From NCBI GenBank assembly GCA_031556255.1, contig JAVBTI010000085.1:1-23070 (forward strand): DNA of 23,070 bases, read 5' to 3'. The DNA comes from JAIRQX01 sp031556255 (lineage in GTDB: Bacteria; Chrysiogenota; Deferribacteres; Deferribacterales; JAISNW01). Both the position numbers and the translations under genes were made by a program. Positions 23,026 to 23,070 of this stretch are shown here, one piece after another (the first letter of the stretch is position 1; each line of letters starts with the position of its first letter). The notes beneath the pieces were generated by a model that was not told where the DNA came from, made no database searches, and worked only from the letters and a program-made list of their open reading frames with translations.

Positions 23026-23070
23026 GCCGGAGTGGCGGAATGGTAGACGCAGCGGATTCAAAATCCGCCG
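23026..23070 (+). tRNA. tRNA-Leu (anticodon CAA), 5' part only
   Basis: The last 45 bases are the acceptor 5' strand (GCCGGAG), a D-arm with the leucine-type GTGGCGGAATGGTAGACGC, and the anticodon stem GCGGA / TCCGC around the loop TTCAAAA, so the anticodon is CAA (reads UUG). The long variable arm and 3' half lie beyond the window. Similarity to E. coli tRNA-Leu 5' halves is clear. Confidence 0.93.

Overview
The window comes from a diderm (Gram-negative) bacterium with a dense chromosome and roughly balanced base composition. It carries an ExbB-ExbD-TonB energy-transduction set, Sec signal peptides, a lipoprotein with a lipobox, a predicted outer-membrane beta-barrel and bacterial housekeeping genes. 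There is no phage, transposon or CRISPR signal, so this looks like core chromosome. The taxon cannot be proved from the sequence. The gene mix (argS next to a SPOR protein, a DUF3015/DUF4105-type pair, rpsF-ssb-rpsR followed by a YybS-like membrane protein) would suit Deferribacterota or a related phylum, but that is a guess.

Minus-strand half (about 1-14540), read right to left. gpsA is followed by a hairpin-rich spacer and then a tightly packed run: polA, a GAF-like/GGDEF diguanylate cyclase, surE, a large exported TPR-type protein, exbB, exbD and tonB. Overlaps or very short gaps suggest co-transcription of much of it. A promoter just past the tonB stop starts the ribosomal operon rpsF-ssb-rpsR, which ends in an intrinsic terminator. 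After it come a DUF2232/YybS-like membrane protein, a cation diffusion facilitator (probably using a CTG start) and the N-terminal two thirds of an LtaS/sulfatase-type membrane enzyme cut by the window edge. In that enzyme the usual Ser/Thr nucleophile position appears to be Arg.

Plus-strand half (about 14731-23070). argS diverges from gpsA and is followed by a SPOR-domain membrane protein, an exported protein resembling the C-terminal glycosidase domain of PgaB (TTG start, overlapping the SPOR gene), a HemY-type porphyrinogen oxidase and an alpha/beta-hydrolase lipoprotein. Next is a DUF3015-type secreted small protein with its own promoter and a strong terminator. A DUF4105 (Lnb-like) protein fused to a C-terminal beta-barrel follows. 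The window ends inside a tRNA-Leu(CAA) gene with its own promoter-like sequence.

Functional themes: the right half is rich in envelope proteins (SPOR, PgaB-like hydrolase, lipoprotein hydrolase, DUF3015, DUF4105-barrel), and the left half holds replication/translation genes interleaved with a TPR-ExbB-ExbD-TonB transenvelope cassette. The items most worth follow-up are that cassette, the DUF3015/DUF4105-barrel pair, the LtaS-like protein with an altered active site and the probable CTG start of the cation transporter.
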